A DNA stretch of 64,000 nucleotides from Tahibacter aquaticus (GCF_004363655.1 NZ_SNZH01000016.1:124001-188000), one strand, 5' to 3'; counted from the first letter of the stretch, positions 24,068-34,128 are shown. Numbers and translations are program-made. Notes: generated from the letters alone by a model not told the origin.

Positions 24068-25003
24068 ATGTCAGCCATCCCGACCCTGGACATCCGCCGC
24101 TACGACACCGACCGCGACGCCTTCGTTGCCGAACTGGGCGCCGCCTACCGCGAATGGGGCTTTGCCGGCATTCGCGGCCACGGCATCGATACCGCGCTCA
24201 TCGACGGCGCCTACGAACGTTTCCGCGAGTTCTTCGCCCTGCCGTCCGAAACCAAGATGCAGTACCACCTCAAGGGCAGCGGCGGTGCGCGCGGCTATAC
24301 CGCGTTCGGTGTGGAAACGGCGAAAGATTCCCACTATCCCGATCTGAAAGAGTTCTGGCATATCGGCCGGGAAATTCCCCGCGATTCGCGCTTCGCCGAC
24401 GTGATGCCGCCGAACCTGTGGCCCAGCGAAGTTGCCGGCTTTCGCGAATACGGCTACGCCTTGTATACGGCGCTGGACGAACTCGGCACGCGCGTGCTGC
24501 GCGCACTGGCGCTGCATATCGAGCTGCCGGAGAACTTCTTCGAAGACAAGACCGATGTCGGCAATTCCATCCTGCGTCCCATCCACTATCCGCCAATCAC
24601 CGCGCCGGATATTCCGAATGTGCGCGCCGGTGCGCACGAAGACATCAACTTCATCACCTTGCTGGTCGGTGCCAGCGCCGCCGGCCTGGAAGTGAAATCG
24701 CGCGTCGGCGATTGGGTGCCGTTCACGTCCGACGCCGACACCATCGTGGTGAATATCGGCGACATGCTGCAGCGCCTGACCAATCACGTCTATCCGTCGA
24801 CGACCCATCGCGTGGTCAATCCGCCGGGCGAACTGGCGCGCAAGCCACGCTATTCGGTGCCGTTCTTCCTGCATCCGAATCCGGACGTGGTACTCGATCC
24901 GCTGGCCTCGTGCATCAGCACCGACAATCCCAGCCGCTACAGCGAATCGATCACCTCGCACGAATACCTGATGCAGCGCCTGCGCGAGATCAAGCTCGCC
25001 TGA
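24068..25003 (+). CDS. 2-oxoglutarate/Fe(II)-dependent dioxygenase (isopenicillin N synthase-like)
   Basis: 311 residues if started at ATG 24068 (MSAIPTLDIRRY); an ATG at 24041 would add nine atypical residues. It has the DIOX_N region (FGFAGIRGHGID-type start, reading WGFAGIRGHGIDTALID) and the jelly-roll oxygenase domain. The iron ligands are His and Asp in AHEDINFITLL and His in STTHRVVNPP; the 2OG-binding Arg is in KPRYSVPFFLHP. Members oxidise diverse small molecules, so the substrate cannot be assigned. It stands alone after glmM with an 81-bp spacer and ends at a bidirectional terminator. Confidence 0.88.
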   Translation: MSAIPTLDIRRYDTDRDAFVAELGAAYREWGFAGIRGHGIDTALIDGAYERFREFFALPSETKMQYHLKGSGGARGYTAFGVETAKDSHYPDLKEFWHIGREIPRDSRFADVMPPNLWPSEVAGFREYGYALYTALDELGTRVLRALALHIELPENFFEDKTDVGNSILRPIHYPPITAPDIPNVRAGAHEDINFITLLVGASAAGLEVKSRVGDWVPFTSDADTIVVNIGDMLQRLTNHVYPSTTHRVVNPPGELARKPRYSVPFFLHPNPDVVLDPLASCISTDNPSRYSESITSHEYLMQRLREIKLA

Positions 25004-25055
25004 CGCACCCGCGCGGAGCGCCAGCGCCGACCGACCGAGCGAACGAAGGGAAAAT

Positions 25056-25085
25056 GGAAAAAGCGCGCCATGGCGCGCTCTTTCC
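25056..25085. terminator. Bidirectional terminator between convergent genes
   Basis: The palindrome GCGCGCCATGGCGCGC (25063-25078) is flanked by A-rich sequence on the left and TCTTTCC on the right. Read on the minus strand the stem is followed by TTTTTCC, a good intrinsic terminator for the GT-C gene ending at 25093; on the plus strand it can end the dioxygenase transcript. Confidence 0.75.
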
Positions 25086-25092
25086 CCGCCAG

Positions 25093-26952
25093 CTACGGCG
25101 CGCTGGCCGTTGCCGGCGGTAGCGTCACTACGTCGACGTGGTCTGGTGTCGCGTGCACGTTCAAGGTCCAGTCCACGGCATCGCCGCGATCGCGCGGTGC
25201 GCGGTAGATCGCGGTGATCTGATCGCGATACAGCGGCTGCAATGCCTCGCCGCCAGCGCTGGCCGCGGTCACGGCGAACGGCTCGTAGAAGGCGGCCCGA
25301 TGCGCCACTACGACCAGTTCGCCGGCAGCGGATTTTCCGTTCACGACAAAATCGCGCGGGCTTACCGCAAGGCCCGGATGCGCCGGAAACAGTCCCGGCA
25401 CGGCAGCGGGCGATGGCGAACCCGCATGCCAGATCGCACCGATTGGCGTATAGCCCAGATGGGCAAGGCGCTGCGGCGCCGTTTCGCCGATCTGTGCCCA
25501 GGCATGGTCGCGCAGGCCGAGCAGCGCCTGGCCCTGCGGCGGGCCACCGATCTGGACCTGGTTCCTGTGCCCGCAGCGGGCGAGCAAACCCACGCCCAGC
25601 GACTGGTCGATGAACTCGGCGTAGTGCGCATACAGCGTGGTCGGTACGCACAGCGGTGCTGTGATCGCGTAGCGGTCCTGCAGCGGCAGCAGCAGGATGG
25701 TATGGCGTTCGGCCCCCGTCAGGTGCTGGATAGCATCCATCAGGCCCTGCTGGCCCGGCCGGGCCAGCGGCAGCAGCGCCTCGCTGGCCGGGTGGGCCAG
25801 GGTCCAGTGGATCGCCAGCGAGCTGCCGCTCCACAGGGCCAGCAGGGCCCAGGTCAGCCAGCGTGCGGCGCGGCCGGCCTGCAGCAGGCGTTGCAGGCCC
25901 AGGGCAACCAGCAAGGCCAGTAGCGGCAGATGCGCAAACAACATCCAATATGGCGTTACCGGGCGCAGCGCGAGTACGAAGAAGGATTGCAGCGGCAGCA
26001 GTGCGAGCAGGGTCCAGGCCAGCTGGCGCCGTTGCGGCATCTGCGCATGCACGGCGGCAACCAGGCAGGCGGCCAGGCCGGACAGATGCGCCGCCATCAG
26101 CGCGCGACGCCAGCCCGGCGTCAGCTCCAGCCAATAGCGCGCCGCATAATCGGCGCCGTAGCCAGCCAGGCTCAGCAGCATCGCGGCCAGGCGTGTCAGG
26201 GTCGGGGCCGCCGGATCGCGCGCTGCATAGCCCTGCAAGGTGGCGAGGTCGGTATAGCCGGCCTGGACCTGGGCGATCAGCATCGGCATCAGACTGAGCA
26301 GGCCGATCAGGCCAACGACAGCCAGGTCGCGCAGTCGGCATGTCCACTTGTCGACACTGCTCAGCGCATGCAATACGAACAGGCTGCCCAGCAGCAGCGT
26401 GGTCGGATGAGCATGCAACATTGCGGTCGCAGCCAGTCCCAGCACCAACGCGCGCGCCGGCCCCGGACGGTCACGGTAGTACAGGCTGCTCCACAGACCG
26501 AACAGTACGGCGGCTTCTACGGCCGTGGTATGCGTCATCGCAGCGAGCGCGAAAGACGACCAGCCCGGCGCAAAACTGGCCAGCACGAACAGCAGTCCGA
26601 GCTGGGCGCCGCCGTAGCGGCGGCCGATCAGATACGCCAGCAGGTATTTCAGTGCGGCGACAAGGGCGATCGTCGCCGGCACGGTCAGTGGAAAGGGCAG
26701 CAGCCACAGGCTGGCGCCGAGCAGGTAGTACCACAGTGGCCCCAGGTGCAGGGTGTTGTAGATCACCGGCCCATCCAGCGGCCATTGCGCCCCCGTGGCC
26801 AGTTGCTGCGCGAAATACATGTCGCGCAAGGTGTCGGGCGTGCCGGCCATGCCCAGCGCCGTGCAGACCTGCAGCGCGGCCAAGCCGCACAGAAGCAGCC
26901 AATGCCACCAGACTGCCGGCGCAAGCTGCGCCGCCGGCGGCGCTGGCGTCAT
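25093..26952 (-). CDS. GT-C family polytopic membrane glycosyltransferase-like protein
   Basis: 619 residues. About ten to twelve hydrophobic helices fill the first 430 residues; a soluble, probably periplasmic domain of about 190 residues follows. The first loop, MAGTPDTLRDMYFAQQLATG then PVIYNTLHLGPLWYYLLGAS, resembles the catalytic first loop of GT-C transferases (PMT/ArnT type) that use lipid-linked sugar donors. The acidic residue there would be catalytic, but this is inference. ATG at 26952 overlaps the stop of the dehydrogenase gene (ATGA), so the two are coupled. Target and sugar are unknown. Confidence 0.75.
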   Translation of the reverse strand: MTPAPPAAQLAPAVWWHWLLLCGLAALQVCTALGMAGTPDTLRDMYFAQQLATGAQWPLDGPVIYNTLHLGPLWYYLLGASLWLLPFPLTVPATIALVAALKYLLAYLIGRRYGGAQLGLLFVLASFAPGWSSFALAAMTHTTAVEAAVLFGLWSSLYYRDRPGPARALVLGLAATAMLHAHPTTLLLGSLFVLHALSSVDKWTCRLRDLAVVGLIGLLSLMPMLIAQVQAGYTDLATLQGYAARDPAAPTLTRLAAMLLSLAGYGADYAARYWLELTPGWRRALMAAHLSGLAACLVAAVHAQMPQRRQLAWTLLALLPLQSFFVLALRPVTPYWMLFAHLPLLALLVALGLQRLLQAGRAARWLTWALLALWSGSSLAIHWTLAHPASEALLPLARPGQQGLMDAIQHLTGAERHTILLLPLQDRYAITAPLCVPTTLYAHYAEFIDQSLGVGLLARCGHRNQVQIGGPPQGQALLGLRDHAWAQIGETAPQRLAHLGYTPIGAIWHAGSPSPAAVPGLFPAHPGLAVSPRDFVVNGKSAAGELVVVAHRAAFYEPFAVTAASAGGEALQPLYRDQITAIYRAPRDRGDAVDWTLNVHATPDHVDVVTLPPATASAP

Positions 26953-27767
26953 TGAATCGGTTCCTGCACGCGGAAATCCTTGGAGCGGCGTTGCACCATG
27001 GCCAGGGCGAACGAATCCGGCAGCAGTTTCATCAGGCCCTTGATGAAACGGTTGGCACGGCCGGTTACGTAGACAATATCGCCGCGCTCGGTTGCCTCCA
27101 CACCTTCGCGCGCGACCGCGGCGGCAGTCATCCACATCCATTTCGGCATCTTCGATACCTGTTCGCGCGAGCCGACCACATCGTGGAATTCCGACCAGGT
27201 AAAGCCCGGGCAGACGGCGCAGACATTCACGCCCTTGTCGCGGTTTTCCAGTGCCAGCGACTGCGAGAACTTGATCAGGAAGGCCTTCGACGCGGCGTAC
27301 ATGGTGTGGCCGGCCGAGCCTGGCACGTGGCCGGCCAGCGATGCGATATTGGCAATGCGGCCGTAGCCACGCTGCTGCATGCCCGGCAGCAGGCGGTATG
27401 CCAGTTCGCAGGGCGCAGTCACCAGTACCTGCAGAAAATCCGCATGGCGCTGCCAGGGCTGGCTCAGGTAATGGCCGGGTACGCCGTAGCCGGCGTTGTT
27501 GACCAGCACATCGATGGCCAGACCGCGGCGTTCGAGTTCCGCGCAGAGATCGGCCACGGCAGCCGGTTCGGCCAGGTCGGCGGCAATCGTATCGACGGCA
27601 ATGCCGTGTGCGCGGGTCAGTTCCGCTGCCAGTGTGCTCAGGCGATCTTCGCGCCGGGCGGTCAGTACAAGGTTATGCCGGCGCGCGGCCAGCTCGCGCG
27701 CGAACGCTTCGCCGATGCCGGCGGACGCGCCGGTGACCAGAGCCCAGCGGGTGGGGGCAGGGGACAT
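26949..27767 (-). CDS. Short-chain dehydrogenase/reductase
   Basis: 272 residues, classical SDR. Cofactor motif TGASAGIGEAFA near the N-terminus with TARRED after the second strand (Arg suggests NADP(H)); NNAGYG; catalytic Ser in IASLAGHVPGSA and YAASK (Tyr/Lys). The C-terminal part carries a hydrophobic-basic segment (RFIKGLMKLLPDSFALAMVQRR) seen in membrane-associated acyl/keto-reductase SDRs. Substrate unknown. It is upstream of, and overlaps, the GT-C gene, so the two probably modify the same lipid or glycan; that is inference. It is divergent from tpiA. Confidence 0.88.
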   Translation of the reverse strand: MSPAPTRWALVTGASAGIGEAFARELAARRHNLVLTARREDRLSTLAAELTRAHGIAVDTIAADLAEPAAVADLCAELERRGLAIDVLVNNAGYGVPGHYLSQPWQRHADFLQVLVTAPCELAYRLLPGMQQRGYGRIANIASLAGHVPGSAGHTMYAASKAFLIKFSQSLALENRDKGVNVCAVCPGFTWSEFHDVVGSREQVSKMPKWMWMTAAAVAREGVEATERGDIVYVTGRANRFIKGLMKLLPDSFALAMVQRRSKDFRVQEPIQ

Positions 27768-27846
27768 GACTATCCTTTTGGCAGACTGGCGGCCGCGGCC
27801 GGAATGCGCGATTCAACCCGACTGACCGCGCACTATCAATGGCGCA

Positions 27847-27875
27847 TTGCGCCGGCGCAGGCGCATCGCTATCCT
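27847..27875 (+). promoter_or_regulatory. Candidate sigma-70 promoter of tpiA
   Basis: TTGCGC (27847-27852), a 17-bp spacer and TATCCT (27870-27875) end 29 bp before the tpiA start, in the divergent spacer with the dehydrogenase gene. It would drive tpiA, secG and probably the tRNA-Leu. Confidence 0.6.
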
Positions 27876-27904
27876 GCGCGCCCTTTCACGGATGTGGCCG
27901 ATCC

Positions 27905-28651
27905 ATGCGTCGCAAGCTCGTTGCCGGAAACTGGAAGATGCACACCACTGCCGCCAGCGCGGCGGAACTGGTGCGCGCCATCCAGGCCGCGGCGCCGGCG
28001 CATTGCGATGTGGCTGTATTCCCGCCTGCGCTTTACGTAGCTGCACTCGCTGCCGAGCATGCCGGCAGCGCTCTGGGTTTCGGCGTGCAGGACGTCAGCG
28101 AACACGCCCAGGGTGCCTATACCGGCGAGCTGGCTGCATCGATGGCGCAGGACGTCGGCTGCCGCTACGCGCTGGTCGGTCATTCCGAGCGCAGGCAGTA
28201 TCATGCCGAGTCGAACGAGCGCGTCGCGGCCAAGTTTGCCCAGGCCCAGGCCGCCGGACTGGTGCCGGTACTCTGCGTCGGCGAAACCCTGCAGCAGCGT
28301 GAGGCGGGCGAGACCGAAGCCGTCGTTGCCGCGCAGATCGATGCGGTCGTCCAGGCTTGCGGCATCGGCGCTTTCGCACGCGCCGTGGTGGCCTACGAAC
28401 CGGTCTGGGCGATCGGTACCGGCCGCACCGCCAGCGCCGAACAAGCCCAGGCCGTACATGCGTTTATTCGTAGCCAACTCGCTAAATGCGATGCTACAAT
28501 CACGAACTTGCTGCGCATCCTTTACGGTGGCAGCGTCAAACCTTCCAACGCTGCCGAGCTGTTTGCTCAGGCCGACGTGGATGGCGGATTGATCGGCGGC
28601 GCCTCCCTGGTTGCGGCCGATTTTCTCAAGATTTGTGAGGCGGCGCGTTGA
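27905..28651 (+). CDS. tpiA: Triosephosphate isomerase
   Basis: 248 residues. It interconverts dihydroxyacetone phosphate and glyceraldehyde 3-phosphate. Catalytic residues are in AGNWKMH (Lys near position 12), VGHSERRQ (His) and VAYEPVWAIGTG (Glu); the phosphate-binding LYGGSVKPSN and GGLIGGASL are present. ATG at 27905 yields the standard N-terminus (MRRKLVAGNWKMH). It is followed by secG after 25 bp, an order typical of gammaproteobacteria. Confidence 0.97.
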   Translation: MRRKLVAGNWKMHTTAASAAELVRAIQAAAPAHCDVAVFPPALYVAALAAEHAGSALGFGVQDVSEHAQGAYTGELAASMAQDVGCRYALVGHSERRQYHAESNERVAAKFAQAQAAGLVPVLCVGETLQQREAGETEAVVAAQIDAVVQACGIGAFARAVVAYEPVWAIGTGRTASAEQAQAVHAFIRSQLAKCDATITNLLRILYGGSVKPSNAAELFAQADVDGGLIGGASLVAADFLKICEAAR

Positions 28652-28676
28652 GCGCGCGGCCAGACTGAGTAGAGAA

Positions 28677-29147
28677 ATGCTGCTTACGATCTTCAACGTC
28701 TTTTATATCCTGATCGCGGTGGCGATGGTGGCGCTGATCCTGCTGCAGCGCGGCGCTGGTGCAGACGCGGGGTCCGGTTTCGGATCCGGTGCGTCGGCAA
28801 CAGTGTTCGGCGCGCGCGGGTCTGCGAACTTCCTGTCGCGTGCCACGGCGGTCCTGGCCGGTTTGTTCTTCCTGCTCAGTCTGGGCATGGGCATGTACCT
28901 CGGTCGCGGCGGCATTGCAAAGCCGCAAAACGACCTCGGCATCATGTCCGGCGTAGAAGTGCCTGCAGCCCCCGCCACGACCGCTCCCGCTGCAGCATCG
29001 CCCGCCAGCGATGTGCCGCAGGCTCCGGTCGCAGCACCGGCAGCCGGTACCGAAACGCCCGCGGTGCCCCAGCCCGCTACTCCTGCCGTCGCCACCAAGG
29101 CCGACGACAAGACCGAAGCCAAGGCGGACGAGTCGAAGAAGAACTAG
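28677..29147 (+). CDS. secG: Preprotein translocase subunit SecG
   Basis: 156 residues. Two transmembrane helices (about 4-22 and 56-73) enclose the cytoplasmic SecG signature: LLQRGAGADAGSGFGSGASATVFGARGSANFL in outline. SecG stimulates SecYEG-dependent protein export. The family is usually 75-110 residues. Here a Pro/Ala-rich C-terminal tail of about 75 residues is added, ending in alternating Lys and Asp. ATG at 28677 starts immediately before the first helix. It ends 12 bp before tRNA-Leu, so the tRNA is probably processed from the same transcript. Confidence 0.93.
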   Translation: MLLTIFNVFYILIAVAMVALILLQRGAGADAGSGFGSGASATVFGARGSANFLSRATAVLAGLFFLLSLGMGMYLGRGGIAKPQNDLGIMSGVEVPAAPATTAPAAASPASDVPQAPVAAPAAGTETPAVPQPATPAVATKADDKTEAKADESKKN

Positions 29148-29159
29148 TTGGAACACCAT

Positions 29160-29244
29160 GCCCAGATGGCGGAATTGGTAGACGCACTACCTTGAGGTGG
29201 TAGCGACTTAGGTCGTGGGGGTTCGAGTCCCCCTTTGGGCACCA
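29160..29244 (+). tRNA. tRNA-Leu (anticodon GAG)
   Basis: 85-nt class II tRNA with encoded CCA. Acceptor GCCCAGA pairs with TTTGGGC (one G-T); anticodon stem CTACC/GGTAG encloses TTGAGGT with GAG; a long variable arm (GACTTAGGTC region) and T arm GGGGG-TTCGAGT-CCCCC follow. It lies between secG and nuoA, its conserved place in this order. Confidence 0.97.
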
Positions 29245-29323
29245 ATCTAGTTACGGTCGTGCGGCATTCAGCACAGCGCGCGGCCGCTGATGCATCTTCA
29301 ACGATGCGGAGGTTCGCGGACTC

Positions 29324-29680
29324 GTGCTTGCCGAATATTGGCCCATCCTGTTGTTTCTCGTCATCGCCACCGGACTCGGTCTGGTCCTGCTGGCGGTAGG
29401 TACTGTCCTCGGGCCCAAGCGTCCGGACGCCCAAAAACGATCAGCTTACGAATGCGGCTTCGAAGCCTTCGAAGACGCGCGCATGAAATTCGACGTGCGC
29501 TATTACCTGATCGCCATCCTGTTCATCATCTTCGATCTGGAAATCGCCTTCCTGTTTCCCTGGGCGGTGGTGTTCAAGCAGATCGGCATCATCGCGCTGA
29601 TCGAGATGGGCCTGTTCCTGGCGCTGCTCGTGGTCGGCTTCGTCTATGTCTGGAAGAAGGGAGCGCTGGAATGGGAATGA
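29324..29680 (+). CDS. nuoA: NADH-quinone oxidoreductase subunit A
   Basis: 118 residues from GTG at 29324, ten bases after a GGAGG ribosome site. Three transmembrane helices. The conserved [23 protein letters not shown] stretch, carrying the loop between helices 1 and 2 that lines the quinone site, is present in outline. NuoA belongs to the membrane arm of complex I next to NuoH and NuoJ. First gene of a complete 14-gene nuo operon. A small hairpin (29301-29316 region) lies in the leader after the tRNA. The last codons overlap the nuoB start. Confidence 0.97.
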   Translation: MLAEYWPILLFLVIATGLGLVLLAVGTVLGPKRPDAQKRSAYECGFEAFEDARMKFDVRYYLIAILFIIFDLEIAFLFPWAVVFKQIGIIALIEMGLFLALLVVGFVYVWKKGALEWE

Positions 29681-30225
29681 CCGACAGCCTCAGCCGGGTC
29701 ATGCACAATCCGGTACCGGTCTCCAGCGTCGACGACATCCTGCGTCCGGGTGACGACAATCCGCTGGTCGAACGCGGGTTCGCCATCACCTCGGCCGATG
29801 CGCTGATCAACTGGGCGCGTACCGGTTCGATGTGGCCGATGACCTTTGGCCTGGCCTGCTGCGCCGTGGAAATGATGCATGCCGGTGCGGCGCGTCTGGA
29901 CCTTGATCGCTACGGCGTGGTGTTCCGTCCCAGCCCGCGCCAGTCCGACGTGATGATCGTCGCCGGCACTCTGGTCAACAAGATGGCGCCGGCGCTGCGC
30001 AAGGTCTACGACCAGATGCCGGATCCGAAATGGGTCATCTCCATGGGGTCCTGCGCCAACGGCGGCGGCTACTACCACTATTCCTACGCGGTGGTGCGCG
30101 GCTGCGATCGCATCGTGCCGGTCGACATCTACGTGCCGGGCTGTCCGCCGACGGCCGAGGCGTTGATCTACGGCATCCTGCAGTTGCAGAAAAAGATCCG
30201 CCGCACCAACACCATTGCGCGCTAA
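29671..30225 (+). CDS. nuoB: NADH-quinone oxidoreductase subunit B
   Basis: 184 residues. A hydrophilic subunit at the junction with the membrane arm, holding cluster N2, the last iron-sulfur centre before quinone. Cluster ligands are visible: the tandem Cys of [11 protein letters not shown], Cys in GSCANGGG and Cys in [10 protein letters not shown]. Two in-frame ATGs exist. The one at 29671 has GGAG at good distance and gives an N-terminus ([14 protein letters not shown]) like relatives; 29677 would form an ATGA overlap with the nuoA stop. The first is preferred. Confidence 0.97.
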   Translation: MGMTDSLSRVMHNPVPVSSVDDILRPGDDNPLVERGFAITSADALINWARTGSMWPMTFGLACCAVEMMHAGAARLDLDRYGVVFRPSPRQSDVMIVAGTLVNKMAPALRKVYDQMPDPKWVISMGSCANGGGYYHYSYAVVRGCDRIVPVDIYVPGCPPTAEALIYGILQLQKKIRRTNTIAR

Positions 30226-30237
30226 CGGAACCTCCGC

Positions 30238-30972
30238 ATGAGCGACAACCTGCCTGATACGCTGGCGCAGCGCCTTACCGCGCGCTTGGGCGCCGATATC
30301 GTTGCTGCGACCGAGTGGCGCGGCGAAACCGTGATTGAAGTGCTGCCGGAAAACTGGCTGCGCGTGGCGCAGCTGCTGCGCGACGAGGCCGAGTTCCGTT
30401 TTGAACAAGTGGTCGATGTCTGCGGTGTGGACTACCTGAGCTACGGCCAGGCTGAGTGGGATACCACCGACGTGTCCAACCAGGGCTTCTCCCGCGGCGT
30501 CGAAGGGCAGGGGCCAGGGCGCTTCCGCTGGTCCGAACGTCCACTGGTGGCAGCGCGGCACGGCCGCTTCGCCGTGGTGGCGCAGCTGCTGTCGCTGACG
30601 CACAACCGGCGCCTGCGCCTGAAGAGCCATTGCCACGACGACGCACTGCCGATCATGCCTTCGCTGACGGCGCTGCACCCGGGTGTGAACTGGTTCGAGC
30701 GCGAAGCGTTCGATCTCTACGGCATCGTCTTCGACGGCCATCCGGATCTGCGCCGTATCCTCACCGACTACGGTTTCGTCGGCCATCCGTTCCGCAAGGA
30801 TTTCCCGCTGATCGGCAACGTCGAAGTACGCTACGACGCGGAAAAACAGCGCGTCATCTACGAGCCCGTCAGTATCGATCCGCGCGTGCTGGTGCCGCGC
30901 GTGATCCGCGACGATTCGCGCTACGACCAGGCCCAGGCCGAAGCGGCCACCAGCGCGGCCGCGGGGAAGTAA
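30238..30972 (+). CDS. nuoC: NADH-quinone oxidoreductase subunit C
   Basis: 244 residues, the 30-kDa peripheral subunit of complex I that packs against NuoD. The family signature [29 protein letters not shown] is present in outline, followed by [17 protein letters not shown]. It carries no cofactor. NuoC and NuoD are separate genes here, unlike the fused nuoCD of Escherichia coli, which agrees with Xanthomonadales. The C-terminus ends in an Ala-rich tail. It lies 12 bp after nuoB and 3 bp before nuoD. Confidence 0.97.
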   Translation: MSDNLPDTLAQRLTARLGADIVAATEWRGETVIEVLPENWLRVAQLLRDEAEFRFEQVVDVCGVDYLSYGQAEWDTTDVSNQGFSRGVEGQGPGRFRWSERPLVAARHGRFAVVAQLLSLTHNRRLRLKSHCHDDALPIMPSLTALHPGVNWFEREAFDLYGIVFDGHPDLRRILTDYGFVGHPFRKDFPLIGNVEVRYDAEKQRVIYEPVSIDPRVLVPRVIRDDSRYDQAQAEAATSAAAGK

Positions 30973-30975
30973 GCC

Positions 30976-32229
30976 ATGCAGGAAATCCGCAACTACACCA
31001 TCAACTTCGGCCCGCAGCATCCGGCCGCACACGGCGTGCTGCGTCTGGTGCTGGAAATGGACGGCGAGACCATCATGCGCGCCGATCCGCACATCGGCCT
31101 GCTGCATCGCGGCACCGAGAAGCTGGCCGAGTCGAAGCCGTTCAACCAGTCCATCGGCTACATGGACCGGCTCGACTACGTGTCGATGATGTGCAACGAG
31201 CACGCCTATGTGCGGGCGATCGAGAAGCTGGTCGGCGTCGAAGCGCCGATCCGCGCGCAGTACATCCGTACCCTGTTCGACGAAATCACGCGCATCCTCA
31301 ACCACCTCATGTGGATAGGTTCCAACGCGCTCGATCTCGGCGCCATGGCGGTGTTCCTGTATGCGTTCCGCGAGCGCGAAGAGCTGATGGACTGCTACGA
31401 GGCAGTTTCCGGCGCGCGCATGCATGCCACGTACTACCGCCCCGGCGGCGTCTACCGCGACCTGCCCGAGCGCATGCCGCAGTACAAGGAGTCGCGCTGG
31501 CACAAGGGCGGCGACCTCAAGCGCATGAATGCCTGGCGCGAAGGCTCGATGCTCGATTTCCTCGAAGCCTTCTGCAAGGATTTCTACAGCAAGGTCGACG
31601 AATACGAGACCCTGCTCACCGATAACCGCATCTGGAAACAGCGCACCGTCGGCATCGGCGTGGTCACCCCGGAACAGGCCAACGCCTGGGGCATGAGCGG
31701 CCCCATGCTGCGCGGCTCCGGCGTTGCCTGGGATCTGCGCAAGAAGCAGCCTTATGCCGCTTATGCCAATGTGGATTTCGATATTCCGCTGGGCACCAAG
31801 GGCGACTGCTACGACCGTTACCTGGTCCGCGTCGAGGAAATGCGCCAGTCCAACCGCATCATCGAGCAGTGCGTGAAATGGCTGCGCGCCAATCCGGGCC
31901 CGGTGATGATCGAGAACTTCAAGGTCGCTCCGCCGTCCCGCGAGGAGATGAAGGACGACATGGAAGCGCTGATCCACCACTTCAAGCTGTTCACCGAAGG
32001 CTATTGCGTGCCGGCGGGCGAGACCTACAGCGCGGTGGAAGCGCCCAAGGGCGAGTTTGGCATCTATCTGATTTCCGATGGGGCGAACAAGCCGTTCCGC
32101 CTGAAGGTGCGTGCGCCGGGTTTTGCTCATCTGTCGTCGATGGACGAGATCGTGCGCGGCCACATGCTGCCCGACGTCGTCGCGATGATCGGTACCTATG
32201 ACGTCGTGTTCGGCGAAATCGATCGCTGA
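30976..32229 (+). CDS. nuoD: NADH-quinone oxidoreductase subunit D
   Basis: 417 residues, the 49-kDa subunit that forms the quinone pocket with NuoB. It derives from the large subunit of NiFe hydrogenase but lacks the nickel ligands. Hallmarks: [21 protein letters not shown] at the N-terminus, [32 protein letters not shown] and the C-terminal [24 protein letters not shown] in outline, ending in the usual GEIDR. Full family length. Confidence 0.98.
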   Translation: MQEIRNYTINFGPQHPAAHGVLRLVLEMDGETIMRADPHIGLLHRGTEKLAESKPFNQSIGYMDRLDYVSMMCNEHAYVRAIEKLVGVEAPIRAQYIRTLFDEITRILNHLMWIGSNALDLGAMAVFLYAFREREELMDCYEAVSGARMHATYYRPGGVYRDLPERMPQYKESRWHKGGDLKRMNAWREGSMLDFLEAFCKDFYSKVDEYETLLTDNRIWKQRTVGIGVVTPEQANAWGMSGPMLRGSGVAWDLRKKQPYAAYANVDFDIPLGTKGDCYDRYLVRVEEMRQSNRIIEQCVKWLRANPGPVMIENFKVAPPSREEMKDDMEALIHHFKLFTEGYCVPAGETYSAVEAPKGEFGIYLISDGANKPFRLKVRAPGFAHLSSMDEIVRGHMLPDVVAMIGTYDVVFGEIDR

Positions 32230-32247
32230 GGCGACGGGAGCACATTC

Positions 32248-32775
32248 ATGAAAGCCACTGGCACATACAACCAAGTCAAGGATGTCGACCCGCTGGTCGC
32301 ACTGACCGAGCACACGCGCAAGCACATCGACCATTGGGTGTCGAAGTTTCCGCCGGACCGCAAGCGCTCGGCGCTGATCCAGGGCCTGATGGCCGCACAG
32401 GAACAGCAGGGCGGCTATCTGACCGACGAACTGACCACGGCCGTGGCCAGGTACCTCGATCTGCCCACGGTCTGGGCGTACGAAGTCGCCAGTTTCTATT
32501 CGATGTTCGAGACCTCGCCGGTCGGCCGCAACAACGTCGCCATCTGCACCAACATCTCGTGCTGGCTCAACGGTGCCGAAGACGTGGTGCGGCATTGCGA
32601 GAAGAAGCTCGGCGTCAAGCTCGGCGAGTCCACCAGCGACGGCCGCATCTACCTCAAGCGCGAGGAAGAATGCCTGGCTGCCTGCTGCGGCGCGCCGATG
32701 ATGGTCGTCAACGGCCACTACCACGAGAACCTGACCACCGAATCGGTGGACCAGATTCTCGACGGTCTGAAGTGA
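32248..32775 (+). CDS. nuoE: NADH-quinone oxidoreductase subunit E
   Basis: 175 residues, thioredoxin-like 24-kDa subunit of the NADH dehydrogenase module, carrying one [2Fe-2S] cluster (N1a). The four Cys ligands are in CTNISC and CLAACCG. The N-terminal helical part ([20 protein letters not shown]) is standard. It lies 18 bp after nuoD and 8 bp before nuoF, its partner in the flavin subcomplex. Confidence 0.97.
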   Translation: MKATGTYNQVKDVDPLVALTEHTRKHIDHWVSKFPPDRKRSALIQGLMAAQEQQGGYLTDELTTAVARYLDLPTVWAYEVASFYSMFETSPVGRNNVAICTNISCWLNGAEDVVRHCEKKLGVKLGESTSDGRIYLKREEECLAACCGAPMMVVNGHYHENLTTESVDQILDGLK

Positions 32776-32783
32776 GGCAGGAC

Positions 32784-34115
32784 ATGGCACAGCATTCCAC
32801 TGGCCCGGTCGGCCCGGCCCCGCAGGATCACCAGGTCGTCTACACCACGCTGCATTTCGACAAGCCCTGGGCCTACGACAACTACCTCAAGGTCGACGGC
32901 TACGAGGCCTGGAAGAAGATCCTGGCCGAGAAGCCCGACCCCGCCACGCTGATCGAGGAACTGAAGAAGTCCTCGCTGCGCGGACGCGGCGGCGCCGGCT
33001 TCCCGACCGGCCTGAAGTGGTCGTTCATGCCGCGTACCGCGCCGGGGCAAAAGTATATTCTTTGCAATTCAGACGAATCCGAGCCGGGTACCTGCAAGGA
33101 TCGCGACATCCTGCGCTTCAACCCGCATTCGGTGATCGAAGGCCTGGCTGTCGCCTGCTATTGCACCGGTTCCACCGTTGCCTACAACTACCTGCGCGGC
33201 GAGTTCCATCACGAGCCGTTCGAGCATTTCGAAGAAGCGCTGAAAGAAGCCTATGCCGCCGGCCTGCTGGGCAAGAACATCCTGGGCTCGGGCGTCGACG
33301 TGGACATCTATACGGCGCTGGGCGCCGGTGCCTACATCTGCGGCGAGGAAACCGCGCTGATGGAATCGCTGGAAGGCAAGAAAGGACAGCCGCGCTTCAA
33401 GCCGCCGTTCCCTGCCGGTTTCGGCCTGTACGGCCGGCCGACCACGATCAACAACACCGAAACCTATGCCTCGGTGCCGGCCATCCTGCGCAAGGGCGCG
33501 GAGTGGTTCCTCAACCAGGGCAAGCCGAACAACGGTGGTCCGAAGATATTTTCTGTTTCCGGACACGTGGCCAAGCCGGGCAATTACGAAATCCGCCTGG
33601 GCACACCGTTCAAGGATCTGCTCGAACTGGCCGGCGGCATCCGCAACGGCCGCCAGCTCAAGGCGGTGATTCCGGGTGGCTCCTCCATGCCGGTGCTGCC
33701 AGCGGCGACCATGCTCGACTGCACCATGGACTACGACTCGATCCAGAAAGCCGGCTCTGGCCTGGGTTCGGGCGCGGTCATCGTGATGGACGATTCCACC
33801 TGCATGGTGCGCGCCTGCCAGCGCATCAGCCGTTTCTACTACGCCGAATCCTGCGGCCAGTGCACGCCGTGCCGCGAAGGCACGGGCTGGATGTACCGCC
33901 TGCTCACGCGCATTGTCGACGGCAAGGCGGAACTGAGCGACCTGGCCATGCTCAAGCAGGCGGCCGGACAGATCGAAGGCCATACCATCTGCGCGTTCGG
34001 CGAAGCCGCGGCCTGGCCGGTACAGGGCATGCTGCGTCACTTCTGGCATGAATTCGAATACTTCATCGTCAACAAGCGCTCGCTCGTGGACGACCAGCTC
34101 GGCAAGGCCGCTTGA
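32784..34115 (+). CDS. nuoF: NADH-quinone oxidoreductase subunit F
   Basis: 443 residues. It binds NADH and FMN and the [4Fe-4S] cluster N3, starting electron flow through complex I. Motifs: [16 protein letters not shown] (NADH/FMN), [27 protein letters not shown] and the cluster ligands in [15 protein letters not shown] with a distant Cys in [11 protein letters not shown] at 32784 follows a GGCAGG site 8 bp after the nuoE stop; upstream in-frame sequence lies within nuoE and is rejected. Confidence 0.98.
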   Translation: MAQHSTGPVGPAPQDHQVVYTTLHFDKPWAYDNYLKVDGYEAWKKILAEKPDPATLIEELKKSSLRGRGGAGFPTGLKWSFMPRTAPGQKYILCNSDESEPGTCKDRDILRFNPHSVIEGLAVACYCTGSTVAYNYLRGEFHHEPFEHFEEALKEAYAAGLLGKNILGSGVDVDIYTALGAGAYICGEETALMESLEGKKGQPRFKPPFPAGFGLYGRPTTINNTETYASVPAILRKGAEWFLNQGKPNNGGPKIFSVSGHVAKPGNYEIRLGTPFKDLLELAGGIRNGRQLKAVIPGGSSMPVLPAATMLDCTMDYDSIQKAGSGLGSGAVIVMDDSTCMVRACQRISRFYYAESCGQCTPCREGTGWMYRLLTRIVDGKAELSDLAMLKQAAGQIEGHTICAFGEAAAWPVQGMLRHFWHEFEYFIVNKRSLVDDQLGKAA

Positions 34116-34128
34116 GGACGAATTACGC

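Noticed and set aside
29644-32790. 1048-codon minus-strand open frame
   Set aside because: Antisense to nuoB-nuoE, which have intact cluster motifs.
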